Assembly: GCF_000576305.1 (NCBI RefSeq)
Contig: NZ_BAVZ01000001.1
Span: 496,001-560,000, forward strand
Length of the DNA: 64,000 nt
Direction: 5' to 3'
Origin: Paenibacillus pini JCM 16418
Lineage (GTDB): Bacteria; Bacillota; Bacilli; Paenibacillales; Paenibacillaceae
The notes beneath the pieces are model-generated. The model had not been told where the DNA came from and did no database searches. It saw only the letters and a list, made by a program, of their open reading frames with translations. The position numbers and the translations under genes were made by a program. Below are positions 33,406 through 42,483 of the stretch, one piece after another (position 1 is the stretch's first letter; each line of letters starts with the position of its first letter).

Positions 33406-34047
33406 GTGCAAACAATCGAAAACAACAACAATCTATTATTGAAAAATGTGAAATATAAAATTGAACATCTAGATTCTGAATTCGAATCGCTTACACATGC
33501 TATTCCATATGAAGTTGAGATAAATAGGGAAAACAGTTCAGTAAGACATACATATTTCATCCCTGAATCTGAAGAAGAGTATAAGATAATTGAAGGATAT
33601 ATTATATCTTTTATAGAGTTACTAAACAAAACGCTAGCTGAAGAGTATATTCACATTTATACATTTATTGAATCTAGTACGAAATTTACTATTGATGAAC
33701 TGCAGATGACTAGAAGTTATATGAAATATAAAAAAAATAATCGTAATAACAAGTCAGAATTCTCCTGCATGATTAACTTTATTGATGGAAATATTTATAA
33801 ATTTAATCAAAATGATTACTTATTATTTGATTTTATTGATAGCGTTATTAGAGAATCTAGAAATGATGTGGCTCATAAATTTCACATGAGTAAAGAAAAA
33901 GAAATAATTAGTAAAATACTCGTAAATAATGAAAACGTGGATGGAAGACTTAGAGCGATGTATTATGATTTCGTAGATATTATAAATTGTTTATATGAAG
34001 TGGCACATTTCTATAGACTAATCATTTCAAAAGCAATATCAAACTAG
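33406..34047 (+). CDS. Hypothetical HEPN-like protein, 213 residues (cassette 31)
   Basis: Starts at GTG 33406 after TTGGAGGAG. A strand-rich first half (VKYKIEHLDSEFESLTHAIP) and a helical second half that holds ESRNDVAHKFH near residue 150, an R-x4-H motif as in HEPN RNase domains, followed by further helices. The HEPN reading is inferred from this motif alone. Very AT-rich. Not otherwise recognised. Confidence 0.62.
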   Translation: MQTIENNNNLLLKNVKYKIEHLDSEFESLTHAIPYEVEINRENSSVRHTYFIPESEEEYKIIEGYIISFIELLNKTLAEEYIHIYTFIESSTKFTIDELQMTRSYMKYKKNNRNNKSEFSCMINFIDGNIYKFNQNDYLLFDFIDSVIRESRNDVAHKFHMSKEKEIISKILVNNENVDGRLRAMYYDFVDIINCLYEVAHFYRLIISKAISN

Positions 34048-34159
34048 TATATATTCAGGACCTACATGAGATGAAAGATACGCAAATCTATATGTTGGGG
34101 TGGAAAGACTATCATTTCAAAGATCTTTATAAAATAATCTGCATTGGAGTAATTTTCGG

Positions 34160-34960
34160 ATGATAGAATGTTGTGAATTAAATAATTTAAAAGAAATAGA
34201 AGATTTAAGACTGAGATATATAGAATCACTTGTTGCACCGATGGATGGTATGTGGGAGAGCGCTATTATTGAGAATTCAACCTTTTGGATTATAAAATGC
34301 GACGGAAGTAAAGCTGGTTACTTTTGTGTAGACGAAAATATGTGCCTTCTTCAGTTTGAACTATTAGAAAAATATCGAAATCTAGCGCGAGACATATTTT
34401 GTTATATTATTTCTTCCAAAAATATTAGAAATGCGAATTGTAGTACTATTGAGCCCTTTTATTTATCCTTATGCCTTGATTTAACTAAGAGAGTTTCTGT
34501 TAACAGTTATCTCTTTTATGATGGGAAGAGGGTAAAACCCTTACTAATAAAGTTCAACAATAAAATCTTTAAGCAAGCGACGATTCGTGAGATGGATAAA
34601 CTAATCGATTTTTATAGAATCAATACAGAAGGAAGCAATGAATGGATCCCAGAGTTTATAGAGCAGTTGATCCAACGAGAACAATTATTTGTTTTGTATG
34701 ATGATGAGAATATTTTAGGAACGGGGGAATGTATTATTAGTCAAAAGCAAAAGCCTTATGCAGATATAGGCATGGTTGTCTCAAAAGAATATCGTAGAAT
34801 GGGAATAGGCACATACATTCTGACATTGTTAAAGGAACATTGTTATGAAAAAAATTGTAGACCCATATGTTCGTCTTCACAGACAAATATAGGTTCGATA
34901 AAAGCAATAGAGAAGGCTGGATTTATGAGTAATCATAGAATATTGAATATCACATTTTAA
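34160..34960 (+). CDS. GNAT acetyltransferase, two-domain
   Basis: A 266-residue protein with an N-terminal GNAT-like domain that lacks a clear acetyl-CoA loop (about 1-130) and a C-terminal active-type GNAT domain. In the latter, ADIGMVVSKEYRRMGIGTYI near 215-234 is the binding loop and SIKAIEKAGF near 250 the closing motif. This is the layout of the broken cassette 8 gene. The ribosome binding site is weak. A site remnant lies after it at 35017. Confidence 0.83.
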   Translation: MIECCELNNLKEIEDLRLRYIESLVAPMDGMWESAIIENSTFWIIKCDGSKAGYFCVDENMCLLQFELLEKYRNLARDIFCYIISSKNIRNANCSTIEPFYLSLCLDLTKRVSVNSYLFYDGKRVKPLLIKFNNKIFKQATIREMDKLIDFYRINTEGSNEWIPEFIEQLIQREQLFVLYDDENILGTGECIISQKQKPYADIGMVVSKEYRRMGIGTYILTLLKEHCYEKNCRPICSSSQTNIGSIKAIEKAGFMSNHRILNITF

Positions 34961-34995
34961 TAAGTGTAAGACCGTTGATGTATTAAGACGTGACC

Positions 34996-35023
34996 TGAAT
35001 TATCTATAGTAGGGACGTTATGA
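34996..35023 (+). repeat. attC-like remnant, right end only
   Basis: GACGTTATGAGATTAG resembles the closing part of a site (GTTATGA at 35017-35023). No left end is seen. Confidence 0.4.
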
Positions 35024-35055
35024 GATTAGAAACCCATTTATAAAGGGGCGAACGA

Positions 35056-35502
35056 ATGAAAAAGAACAAGATTCCAAAGCTTGATTTGACGATCTCGGAG
35101 AGAACAGAGCTGAGAAGAAATAAAATACGAATAAGCGAAATTCAGAATTTAACATGTAACGAAATGTGTACTATTCTGAAAGTTTCAGTATTTAGAGCCA
35201 AGGAAATTAAGGCATTATCCGAATTCCAAAGTTTACCTTCAATTGGACCGAAATTAGCACAGGATTTATTAATGTTAGGTTATTATACTTTGGAAGAATT
35301 AAGAGATAAGAATGGTGCTACATTATTTGAGGATTTAGAGGGATTATACGGGGAAAGAATTGACCCTTGTGTTGAGGACCAATTTAGATTGATGATACAC
35401 TACGCTAATAATAGTAACAGTGAGAAGCAATGGTGGGATTTTACCGAGGAAAGAAAACAATTTAGGGCTAAACATGGATATCCAAAAGATAGACCAGAAT
35501 AA
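35056..35502 (+). CDS. Cdd1-type pathogenicity-locus protein (helix-hairpin-helix)
   Basis: A 148-residue protein. The helix-hairpin-helix FQSLPSIGPKLAQDLLMLGY near residues 55-74 is followed by LFEDLEGLYGERIDPCVEDQ and WWDFTEERK, the full pattern of the Cdd1 family. AAGGGGCG precedes the ATG. The role is unknown; the HhH suggests DNA binding. Confidence 0.88.
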   Translation: MKKNKIPKLDLTISERTELRRNKIRISEIQNLTCNEMCTILKVSVFRAKEIKALSEFQSLPSIGPKLAQDLLMLGYYTLEELRDKNGATLFEDLEGLYGERIDPCVEDQFRLMIHYANNSNSEKQWWDFTEERKQFRAKHGYPKDRPE

Positions 35503-35519
35503 TTTTAGTGCATGATATT

Positions 35520-35575
35520 TGATAAATAATTATGCACACTGCGGGGCGTATACCGGTCTTGAATATGAGAGGTTT
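35520..35575 (+). repeat. attC-like remnant, left inner part
   Basis: TATGCACACTGCGGGGCGTA followed by ACCGGTCTTG resembles the left inner arm of the sites (TATTCACGCTTCGGGGCAT, then CTCGGTC). No ends are left. Confidence 0.35.
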
Positions 35576-35605
35576 ATTTAAAACAACGAAGAAAAGGAGA
35601 CAAAA

Positions 35606-36052
35606 ATGAGCAATAGAAAGATATATAAAATCTTGAATCCAATAGGAATCAAAATGATTATTTCAATGGTAATGATCATCATTATTCTTGTTGAAAGCTT
35701 AGTTCGTAATCGAGAACTGACCTATTATTTTTATTTTGGAATTGTATGGTCGATTTTTTGTACGGTAATTTTATTGATCTCCATATCAAGAACATATACT
35801 AAATCAAAAGTAATCGAATTTGATACAAAAAGAATACTAGTAAATGGTGAAGTTATTAGAGCAGAAGAAATAGAACAAATCATGATTTATAAAGAAGTTG
35901 TGGGAGTTAAACCGAAAGGGAAAAGAATAGTACCTTTAAATTTATGCTTTAGATTCAATAGGAATCAGTCAGGAGGAATTGTAGAACTAGAAACTTGGGC
36001 TGAAGAGAACACGGTAAAGTTTTCAAGGAGATTTTTTATGAAATGGTTATAA
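35606..36052 (+). CDS. Two-helix membrane protein with PH-like cytoplasmic domain, hypothetical
   Basis: A 148-residue protein. Two membrane helices (about 13-32 and 40-60) are followed by a cytoplasmic strand-rich domain (KVIEFDTKRILVNGEVIRAE, then EIEQIMIYKEVVGVKPKG) that resembles bacterial PH-like or YcxB-type domains. AAGGAGAC precedes the ATG. Function unknown. Confidence 0.7.
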   Translation: MSNRKIYKILNPIGIKMIISMVMIIIILVESLVRNRELTYYFYFGIVWSIFCTVILLISISRTYTKSKVIEFDTKRILVNGEVIRAEEIEQIMIYKEVVGVKPKGKRIVPLNLCFRFNRNQSGGIVELETWAEENTVKFSRRFFMKWL

Positions 36053-36128
36053 ATAAGTTATTAAAGGATATACATACCCGTTATTAAAGGGGATCAGATA
36101 ATAAATTTATACACAAGGAGACAAAACA

Positions 36129-36581
36129 ATGACAAAAAACAAGTTACTAAGAATGGATAATGTCGGCATCGTTGTAGAATCCCTTGATGATGCCATCTCT
36201 TTCTTCGAGGAGATTGGCTTGAACCTCGAAGGGCGAGCCACGGTTGAAGGTGAATGGGCAGGTCGCGTAACTGGACTTGGTTCTCAGTGTGTAGAGATTG
36301 CTATGATGGTTACCCCTGATGGCCACAGCCGACTAGAACTTTCGAAATTTATCAACCCGTCTACCATATCAGATCATCGGACTGCTCCTGTAAACTCCCT
36401 CGGCTACCTACGAGTCATGTTTACAGTTCAAGATATTGACGAAATGGTAACCAGACTCACTAAGCATGGTGCTCAGCTCGTTGGCGAAGTGGTTCAGTAC
36501 GAGGACTCTTATAAGCTATGCTACATTCGAGGAATCGAAGGACTTCTAATCGGTTTGGCGGAACAGATCGGTAACAAATAA
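36129..36581 (+). CDS. VOC family protein (glyoxalase-like)
   Basis: A 150-residue vicinal-oxygen-chelate protein: NVGIVVESLDDAISFFEEIG at the start, FTVQDIDEMVTRLTKHGAQL near 95-115 and YIRGIEGLLIGLAEQ at the end. Likely divalent metal ligands are around the beginnings and ends of the two modules. AAGGAGACA precedes the ATG. The substrate is unknown; many such proteins confer resistance or handle small metabolites. More GC-rich than the genes before it. Confidence 0.9.
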   Translation: MTKNKLLRMDNVGIVVESLDDAISFFEEIGLNLEGRATVEGEWAGRVTGLGSQCVEIAMMVTPDGHSRLELSKFINPSTISDHRTAPVNSLGYLRVMFTVQDIDEMVTRLTKHGAQLVGEVVQYEDSYKLCYIRGIEGLLIGLAEQIGNK

Positions 36582-36740
36582 GTAGGTCCTGAAGTTGAGT
36601 TCGTGAGTGAGGGGCTTGAAGCGCGAGTTCGTGAGCTTTTTGCACAACGTGGCCGAGATATCTGGCTCTATGGCGAAGGGGATCTCTTGTCCCAGCTTCT
36701 CGAGTACAATGTGAAAAAGTCTGCGGATGGAAATAGTTGA
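36582..36740 (+). pseudogene. C-terminal fragment of a DHFR/RibD-like reductase
   Basis: A 52-codon frame without a start right after the VOC gene stop. It reads VEFVSEGLEARVRELFAQRG, then DIWLYGEGDLLSQLLE, matching the end part of dihydrofolate-reductase-family (RibD C-terminal-like) proteins. The N-terminal two-thirds are missing; a deletion seems to have joined it to the VOC gene. Confidence 0.65.
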
Positions 36741-36865
36741 GGCCGACCACATTTTAATAAAAAATCACAATTATGAGTACGTGCCTCAGCTTTAGGAAAA
36801 TGCGCATTGCTGATCTGTGTAGTAAGGTACCTTAATATCTATAATAAAAGGAGATTGATTGCATT

Positions 36866-37467
36866 GTGACTAGTTTTTACGGAACCGATCTGTCTATTAC
36901 AGGCATTGATTCATATGAACTACGATGGGTTCTTCACTGGGAGTCTGATTTGTCTGAAGGTGAACATCGACAACTAACTGGCCTGCTTGCCGATATTTAT
37001 CCTGCACATACTGCCCGATTTAAAGAGAACTGTTCTTGGTCAGGTGCCAAGCCGGAAGGACGTCTTGTTGGGTATCTAGGAGAGAACGCAGTTGCGCATC
37101 TAGCTTTGTGCGACGAATTTTACGAACAGAAGCCAATGAAATCGGGATATGCACAGCCGACGTTGGGCTGGTCGGAATTAGACCCGAGTTACAGGGAAAG
37201 GGAGTCGGTCAAAAATTACTTCACCAGGTTGCGCTTGTCTTCAAGAGTTTAAACATACCTTACGCTTTTTTGACCTGTCGTGAAGCAGTCGTCCCTTTTT
37301 ATGAGAGTGGTGGCTGGTTACGGCTGCTTGATTCGAAGGTCAAAATGATAGACAATCATTACCAAACTGAGCTCTATACTGGACCTGCAATGGTCCTACC
37401 CATTGCCCTTCCTTTTGAACAATGGCCGCATGGAGAAACTATGATCCGCGATGGGCTAGAAGTTTAG
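36866..37467 (+). pseudogene. NodA/AAC(2')-like GNAT, frameshifted
   Basis: The first frame (to 37252) gives LRWVLHWESDLSEGEHRQL, then CSWSGAKPEGRLVGYLG and NAVAHLALCDEFYEQ, the head of a NodA-like acyltransferase. The rest (ADVGLVGIRPELQGKGVGQK, then FYESGGW) lies in another frame ending at 37467. The switch is near 37110-37150. One indel restores a protein of about 200 residues. AAGGAGA precedes the GTG at 36866. Confidence 0.78.
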
Positions 37468-37754
37468 TTATTGCAGTCTCTAGTGCTTGCGCAGAAAATT
37501 TTAATCGAGCAGTAAACTAGGTACTAAGCTGGAACCTATATGAAATGATAACACCAGATTAGGGAATAAACATCTGGGTGATGTTTGCTGATGAAAAGAA
37601 CAGTTGTGGATAATAATGTAAATTATACTGATTATTTATTTTGTTTTTTTCCTTCTCTTTCTCCTGAGATTGCAATACGTAAAGATCTATACTTTTCATT
37701 TCAACCTAGCAACTGATTCATGATCAGAAATACGAAGAACAATTGGAGGATAGT

Positions 37755-38309
37755 ATGGCCGTATATAAATCTTTTATTAAGAGAGCTCTTTCAACTGCAT
37801 TAAAAGAATTCATGGAGAAGGATATATACCTACTTCATGAAAATTTAAATGAACGATCAATAACTCATAAAGTTGCAGAATATTTACAACGTGAATTTGG
37901 AGCATTTTATAATGTTGATTGTGAGTATAATCGCAACTTTTTAACGCCTGGAGTTTCTAAAAAAATTAATGTGGTACAGGATTTATATAAAGAGATAGAG
38001 GATTTAGTTGAAACAAAAACAAAGTTAGAAATTCTTACTAATTATGAATATAGGGAATTAACAGTATACCCGGATATAATTGTACATAAGAGAGGAAAGG
38101 GCAAGAATCTTCTTGCTGTAGAAGTGAAAAAATCAAATAGTAGAATTCATCATAACTTTGATTTTCGAAAATTATCTGCTTATACCGATCATTCTGAAAT
38201 GAATTATTTGCATTATGAATATGGAGTTTTTATATGCTTTGACGTTGATAACTATTCTTTTCCATCTATAACGTGGTTTAAGGATGGACATAGAGTTAAT
38301 GATATTTAA
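37755..38309 (+). CDS. PD-(D/E)XK nuclease-like hypothetical protein
   Basis: 184 residues from ATG 37755 (TTGGAGGA upstream). Near residues 110-130 the pattern VYPDIIVHKRGKG, then LLAVEVKKS, is the D...E-x-K core of restriction-endonuclease-like folds. N-terminal helices include ERSITHKVAEYLQREFG. No partner methylase is adjacent, so it may be a stand-alone nuclease or a card1-like accessory. The fold call is inferred from the core motif. Confidence 0.68.
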   Translation: MAVYKSFIKRALSTALKEFMEKDIYLLHENLNERSITHKVAEYLQREFGAFYNVDCEYNRNFLTPGVSKKINVVQDLYKEIEDLVETKTKLEILTNYEYRELTVYPDIIVHKRGKGKNLLAVEVKKSNSRIHHNFDFRKLSAYTDHSEMNYLHYEYGVFICFDVDNYSFPSITWFKDGHRVNDI

Positions 38310-38452
38310 AGGTTATACTAATAGATGAAGCTCCTTATTGCTATTTCGGGGGACCTCCTTTTACAGCAGCATGAATTGAACAAAAGAGTGGTGATTGAAT
38401 TGGGGTAACCGTTAAAGGTTTATTACAGCTGCCTTCGTTAAGAGGGGCTCAG

Positions 38453-39982
38453 GTGATCACTGGAACAAGCAGGCTTGATCAGACCGTTTCCTCTTTATCT
38501 GTGTTAGAGGTGGCGGATGTTAATTTCTTCTCGCAAATTATTCAAACGGTTCAAGAAGAGTGGTATGCCGAGGAGCTGGTCATAAGCTCCTTATATTCCG
38601 TTAAGGACAGCATTGAGCAGCAGTGTAAAACGATACAATATTTGCACAGTCTTGGTGAAGTGGGTTTGATTCTGTACTATGTTGGCATTGTGATGCAGGA
38701 TATAGCCGATGAAGTGATCGAGCTGGCTGAATCTTTAAATTTTATAATCATTTGCATGCCTAGAAATGATTATTCTCTTCGGTATAATGAAGTAATATAT
38801 GAGGTCATGGAAGCGATTGTTAGTAATCAGAATGTGAATGAGCAGTTCGTAAACGAATCCTTGGAAAAGGTCTCGCTGCTGCCCGAACATTTACGGAGCG
38901 TGGAAATTACACTTAAACTGCTGTCAGACCGTATGAAAGCAAACATCGTACTTACAAACAGCAACTTGGATATTGTCAATCGTGTCATGTGGCCGCGGAA
39001 TTCATCACTCGATGTTGCAGATTTGATTTGGTCTATGGCGCCCTCCATTTTGAACGGCAGAATGGAAGAAGAAGAGCTGAATGCCTCGTGCTTTATTGAA
39101 TACAAACGTGTACATCAAAAAAATGGGGAGACCCTGTACCTATTTCTCATTAAAGAAAAAACAAAGCTGCCACCGAAAACGATGGATCAAATCAGCGAGG
39201 TAGTCCAGGTAGCCATCAATTTATGGGGAGATAAGCATAACGAGGTCAGCGAATACGCTTTAGTTAAAGCCATCGTGAATGATGAAAGCGAAAAAATGCG
39301 CAGATTGGCCAGTATGCTATATATTGACGTTTCCGCCATCCAAATGATGTGGCTCGTTTATATTCAGGATTTATCGGAAGAAAAAAGGATAAGAGATGAC
39401 TTGAAAACGCATCTCTCCCAATATTATAAAACCGCGGTCATTCAAACAATCGAACATTACATTGTCGTTTTGTTAGGAAATGGTTCTTACAAATACAACG
39501 AATTTGAAATCGCAGCGGAATATATCGAAAACACGAGTCTCCTCGGGGAAATATCAAGCATTGTATTTTCTCCGAGAATGCGGAACACACAGGACGTACG
39601 TCGAATGTATCAGCTTGTCAACGGAGTCTCTAAAGAGGTCCACCGGATCTATCACCATCGTAAACTATACACCGCGGCCGAAGTGCGTTCTATGAAACGG
39701 GCCATGGACCTCAGCAAGCAAGGGGAAGAGATCACTGAGGAATGCTTGTCCATCATAGAGCCGATTCGGGATGATGCGGATGCTCTGAAAACGCTGATGA
39801 CATTTCTTCTAGATGCGAAGGGTAATATGGATGAATGCAGTAAGCTGTTGTTCGTCCACAAAAATACAGTGAAATATCGCATTAAAAAAATTAGCGAGCT
39901 CATAGGATATGATGTAACCATCAATTCGGAGTCGTATGATGTGTACAACGCCTGCATGGTCTATCGCCTGATCCATAACTAA
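38453..39982 (+). CDS. PucR family transcriptional regulator
   Basis: A 509-residue regulator. The N-terminal PucR sensor region (TGTSRLDQTVSSLSVLEVAD) is followed by a long middle and a C-terminal helix-turn-helix of the CdaR type (NMDECSKLLFVHKNTVKYRI, then KKISELIGYD). Family members activate purine or amino-acid use. The usual head (GVTVKGLLQLPSLRGAQ) is encoded upstream in the same frame back to 38399. The codon there is ATT, while TTG at 38400 would need one more G. The printed start is GTG 38453; the true one is probably at about 38399. It precedes the permease-DUF917-HyuA operon and is its likely activator. Confidence 0.88.
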   Translation: MITGTSRLDQTVSSLSVLEVADVNFFSQIIQTVQEEWYAEELVISSLYSVKDSIEQQCKTIQYLHSLGEVGLILYYVGIVMQDIADEVIELAESLNFIIICMPRNDYSLRYNEVIYEVMEAIVSNQNVNEQFVNESLEKVSLLPEHLRSVEITLKLLSDRMKANIVLTNSNLDIVNRVMWPRNSSLDVADLIWSMAPSILNGRMEEEELNASCFIEYKRVHQKNGETLYLFLIKEKTKLPPKTMDQISEVVQVAINLWGDKHNEVSEYALVKAIVNDESEKMRRLASMLYIDVSAIQMMWLVYIQDLSEEKRIRDDLKTHLSQYYKTAVIQTIEHYIVVLLGNGSYKYNEFEIAAEYIENTSLLGEISSIVFSPRMRNTQDVRRMYQLVNGVSKEVHRIYHHRKLYTAAEVRSMKRAMDLSKQGEEITEECLSIIEPIRDDADALKTLMTFLLDAKGNMDECSKLLFVHKNTVKYRIKKISELIGYDVTINSESYDVYNACMVYRLIHN

Positions 39983-40030
39983 AAAATCCGATGTTTTGTC
40001 CAAAAGGACAAAAACATCGGATTTTTTTTT
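39981..40030 (+). terminator. Intrinsic terminator between pucR-type gene and permease gene
   Basis: A 20-bp stem with one bulge (AATCCGATGTTTTGTCC / GGACAAAAACATCGGATT), loop AAAA, then ten T. The regulator is thus a separate transcript, or read-through is controlled here. Confidence 0.9.
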
Positions 40031-40111
40031 GATTTATGAAAAAGACGCTGCCCTAACTTGTCATTTACAATAAATAAAACAAATCGAATGTATCAAGGTT
40101 GGGGGAAGCTT

Positions 40112-41362
40112 ATGAAAGCCGTAAAAGAGTATCAATCCTGGTTTAGTCTGGGGATCATCTGGGCTGGTGCGGTCATCAGCATCCCGAGTTTGCTCGTAGG
40201 GAATGCACTCATTGCAGGCATGGGATTATCAAAGGCATTGCTGGTCACGTTAGTAGGCTACTCTATTATTGTATTGCTCATGATATTGCAGGGAATTCAA
40301 AGCACGGATTTAGGAAGACCAACGGTCCAAGTAGCAGGTCATGTATTTGGCAAAAAAGGGTCGCGGACGATTCTTTCAATCATCCTGGCCATTGCGTGTC
40401 TTGGTTGGTTCGGAATTCAGGCGAATATGTGTGGTGCGGCCTTGGCCAATCTATTAGCCCTATGTGGTATAAATGTCTCAGTTCCACTGGCTTCTCTGAT
40501 CAGCGGTCTTGTGATGGTGGTCTCCGCAATATACGGCATTAAAGTGCTGCGCGTTATTAGCTACATTGCCGTACCTTTATTGATCGGAATCAGCGTGTTT
40601 GGTTTAATTGAAGCCTTGACTGGTGATTCCCTGCAAACGATTCGAAATTATAAGCCAGCGGGTGTTATGAGCTTTACGGATGGCCTCGCTGTTGCTCTGG
40701 GTTCCTTTGCTCTAGGCTCAGTCATTGCAGGGGATTATTCACAATTTTCAAGAAAACGCTCAGATGTATTAAAAGCAGCTCTTTTCGGGATTGTTCCAGC
40801 AGGCTTACTGATGATCGGAGCAGGAGCTGTCCTGACCATTGCTTATCAGACTAGTGATATCACAGCAACCTTTCTAAACATCACGACACCATTCTTTGGC
40901 GGTGTAGTTCTGATTCTAGCTACATGGAAGACGAACCTCGTGAATGCTATTTCAGGCGGTATTGCTTTAATTAACGTATCCAACGTTTCAAAGGAAAAAG
41001 AAAAGTGGGCCATTGGCATCGCGGGAACCATTGGAACCGTATTGGCTGTAGTCGGCATACTGAATTATTTTGTCCCGATCATGTCTATCCTGTCGGCTAT
41101 GATTCCACCAGTAGCAGGCGTAATGATTGCATCCTATTGGGTGCTTGGTAAAGGGGATAAAAGCCGCTGGCATGAGGTCGAGGGTGTGAACCTACTTGGC
41201 GTCGTTTCCTGGCTTATAGGCGCAGTGATTGCTTGTACTCCAGTTGTGTTATCCTTGTTTCCAAGCTTGCCGCAGGTACCGAATCAGCCGTTGATCGGGA
41301 TTGTCATATCTTTCGCAGTATATTATATAGGCTATCGTTTATCGGCTCAGAAGACATCATAA
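40112..41362 (+). CDS. NCS1 family permease (cytosine permease-like)
   Basis: 416 residues from ATG 40112 (GGGGGAAG upstream; the frame is open from 40058). About twelve membrane helices. Family hallmarks are SLGIIWAGAVISIPSLLVG near the start and ALGSFALGSVIAGDYSQFSR in helix 6, as in CodB-type nucleobase permeases. First gene of an operon with DUF917 and HyuA-like genes. It probably takes up a hydantoin-, pyrimidine- or purine-like compound that those enzymes process. Confidence 0.9.
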   Translation: MKAVKEYQSWFSLGIIWAGAVISIPSLLVGNALIAGMGLSKALLVTLVGYSIIVLLMILQGIQSTDLGRPTVQVAGHVFGKKGSRTILSIILAIACLGWFGIQANMCGAALANLLALCGINVSVPLASLISGLVMVVSAIYGIKVLRVISYIAVPLLIGISVFGLIEALTGDSLQTIRNYKPAGVMSFTDGLAVALGSFALGSVIAGDYSQFSRKRSDVLKAALFGIVPAGLLMIGAGAVLTIAYQTSDITATFLNITTPFFGGVVLILATWKTNLVNAISGGIALINVSNVSKEKEKWAIGIAGTIGTVLAVVGILNYFVPIMSILSAMIPPVAGVMIASYWVLGKGDKSRWHEVEGVNLLGVVSWLIGAVIACTPVVLSLFPSLPQVPNQPLIGIVISFAVYYIGYRLSAQKTS

Positions 41363-41379
41363 TTTTGGAGGGAATATAT

Positions 41380-42483
41380 ATGAGATATTTAGATAAAGCC
41401 GCTATTGAAAACATCGCAGTCGGCGCAGCATTCCTAGGAACTGGTGGAGGCGGAGATCCTTATATGGGGAAATTAATGGCCCTCTCGGCCATTGAGAAGT
41501 TTGGACCTGTTCCATTATTATCAATCGATGAGATTAAGGATGAGGACTTTTTCATTCCGGCTGCGATGATGGGTGCGCCTTCCGTACTGGTAGAGAAGTT
41601 CCCTAAGGGAGACGAGTTCGTTAAGGTTTTTCAAAAATTAGCAAATTACTTAGGGAAAGAACAGATTGCAGGTACGTTTCCGATGGAAGCGGGGGGCGTC
41701 AATTCGATGATTCCTATCGTTGTTGCGGCACAGCTGGGGCTGCCTTTGATTGATTGTGATGGTATGGGGCGGGCGTTCCCAGAGCTTCAAATGGTAACGT
41801 TTAACCTTGACGGCATTCCGGCAACACCGATGGCGATTGCGGATGAAAAAGGGAATATCGGTATATTTGAGACCATTGATAATAAATGGACGGAACGGAT
41901 CGCCAGAGTGACGACGGTAGAAATGGGAGCTAGCGCATTAGTAAGCCTGTATCCAGCAACGGGTGCTCAGATGAAGCAAAGCGGTGTTCATCATATTGTG
42001 ACCCTCTCCGAACAAATTGGACAGATCATTACATCGAAGAATCGGGACGCTAAGGATAAGCTTCAAGAACTGCTGAAGCTCGTGTCCGGCTATGAGCTTT
42101 TCCAAGGTAAAATCATGGATGTCATTCGTGAAACCAAGGGTGGATTTAATCTCGGCCGCATGCATCTCGAAGGAATCGAGGCTTTAAAAGGGGCAGAGAT
42201 GAAGGTTCATTTTCAAAATGAGAACCTGGTTGCTGAGCTGAACGGTCAAGTCGCAGCCATGACTCCGGATTTGATCTGTCTAGTCGATTATGAAACCTTG
42301 CTTCCTGTAACTACAGAGAGCTTGAAATACGGCAAGCGCGTGCGGGTGATTGGACTGGCTGCCCATGAAAAGTGGAGAACGGAAAAAGGGATTGAAACGG
42401 CTGGCCCAAGATACTTCGGATATGATTATGATTTTGTACCTATTGAAGAACTAGTGAAAAAGGCGGTGAAAGATAATGTATAG
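41380..42483 (+). CDS. DUF917 family protein
   Basis: 367 residues from ATG 41380 (TTTTGGAGGG upstream). Signature of DUF917: IAVGAAFLGTGGGGDPYMGK near the start and AGGVNSMIPIVVAAQLGLPL, then DCDGMGRAFPE. Members are nearly always beside hydantoinase/oxoprolinase genes and are thought to help or form part of that enzyme. The stop overlaps the HyuA start by eight bases. Function as enzyme subunit or co-factor protein is inferred. Confidence 0.9.
   Translation: MRYLDKAAIENIAVGAAFLGTGGGGDPYMGKLMALSAIEKFGPVPLLSIDEIKDEDFFIPAAMMGAPSVLVEKFPKGDEFVKVFQKLANYLGKEQIAGTFPMEAGGVNSMIPIVVAAQLGLPLIDCDGMGRAFPELQMVTFNLDGIPATPMAIADEKGNIGIFETIDNKWTERIARVTTVEMGASALVSLYPATGAQMKQSGVHHIVTLSEQIGQIITSKNRDAKDKLQELLKLVSGYELFQGKIMDVIRETKGGFNLGRMHLEGIEALKGAEMKVHFQNENLVAELNGQVAAMTPDLICLVDYETLLPVTTESLKYGKRVRVIGLAAHEKWRTEKGIETAGPRYFGYDYDFVPIEELVKKAVKDNV

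Noticed and set aside
36460..36752. Minus-strand frames over the VOC gene end
   Set aside because: Shadows of the VOC gene and the reductase fragment, which both show clear family motifs on the plus strand.
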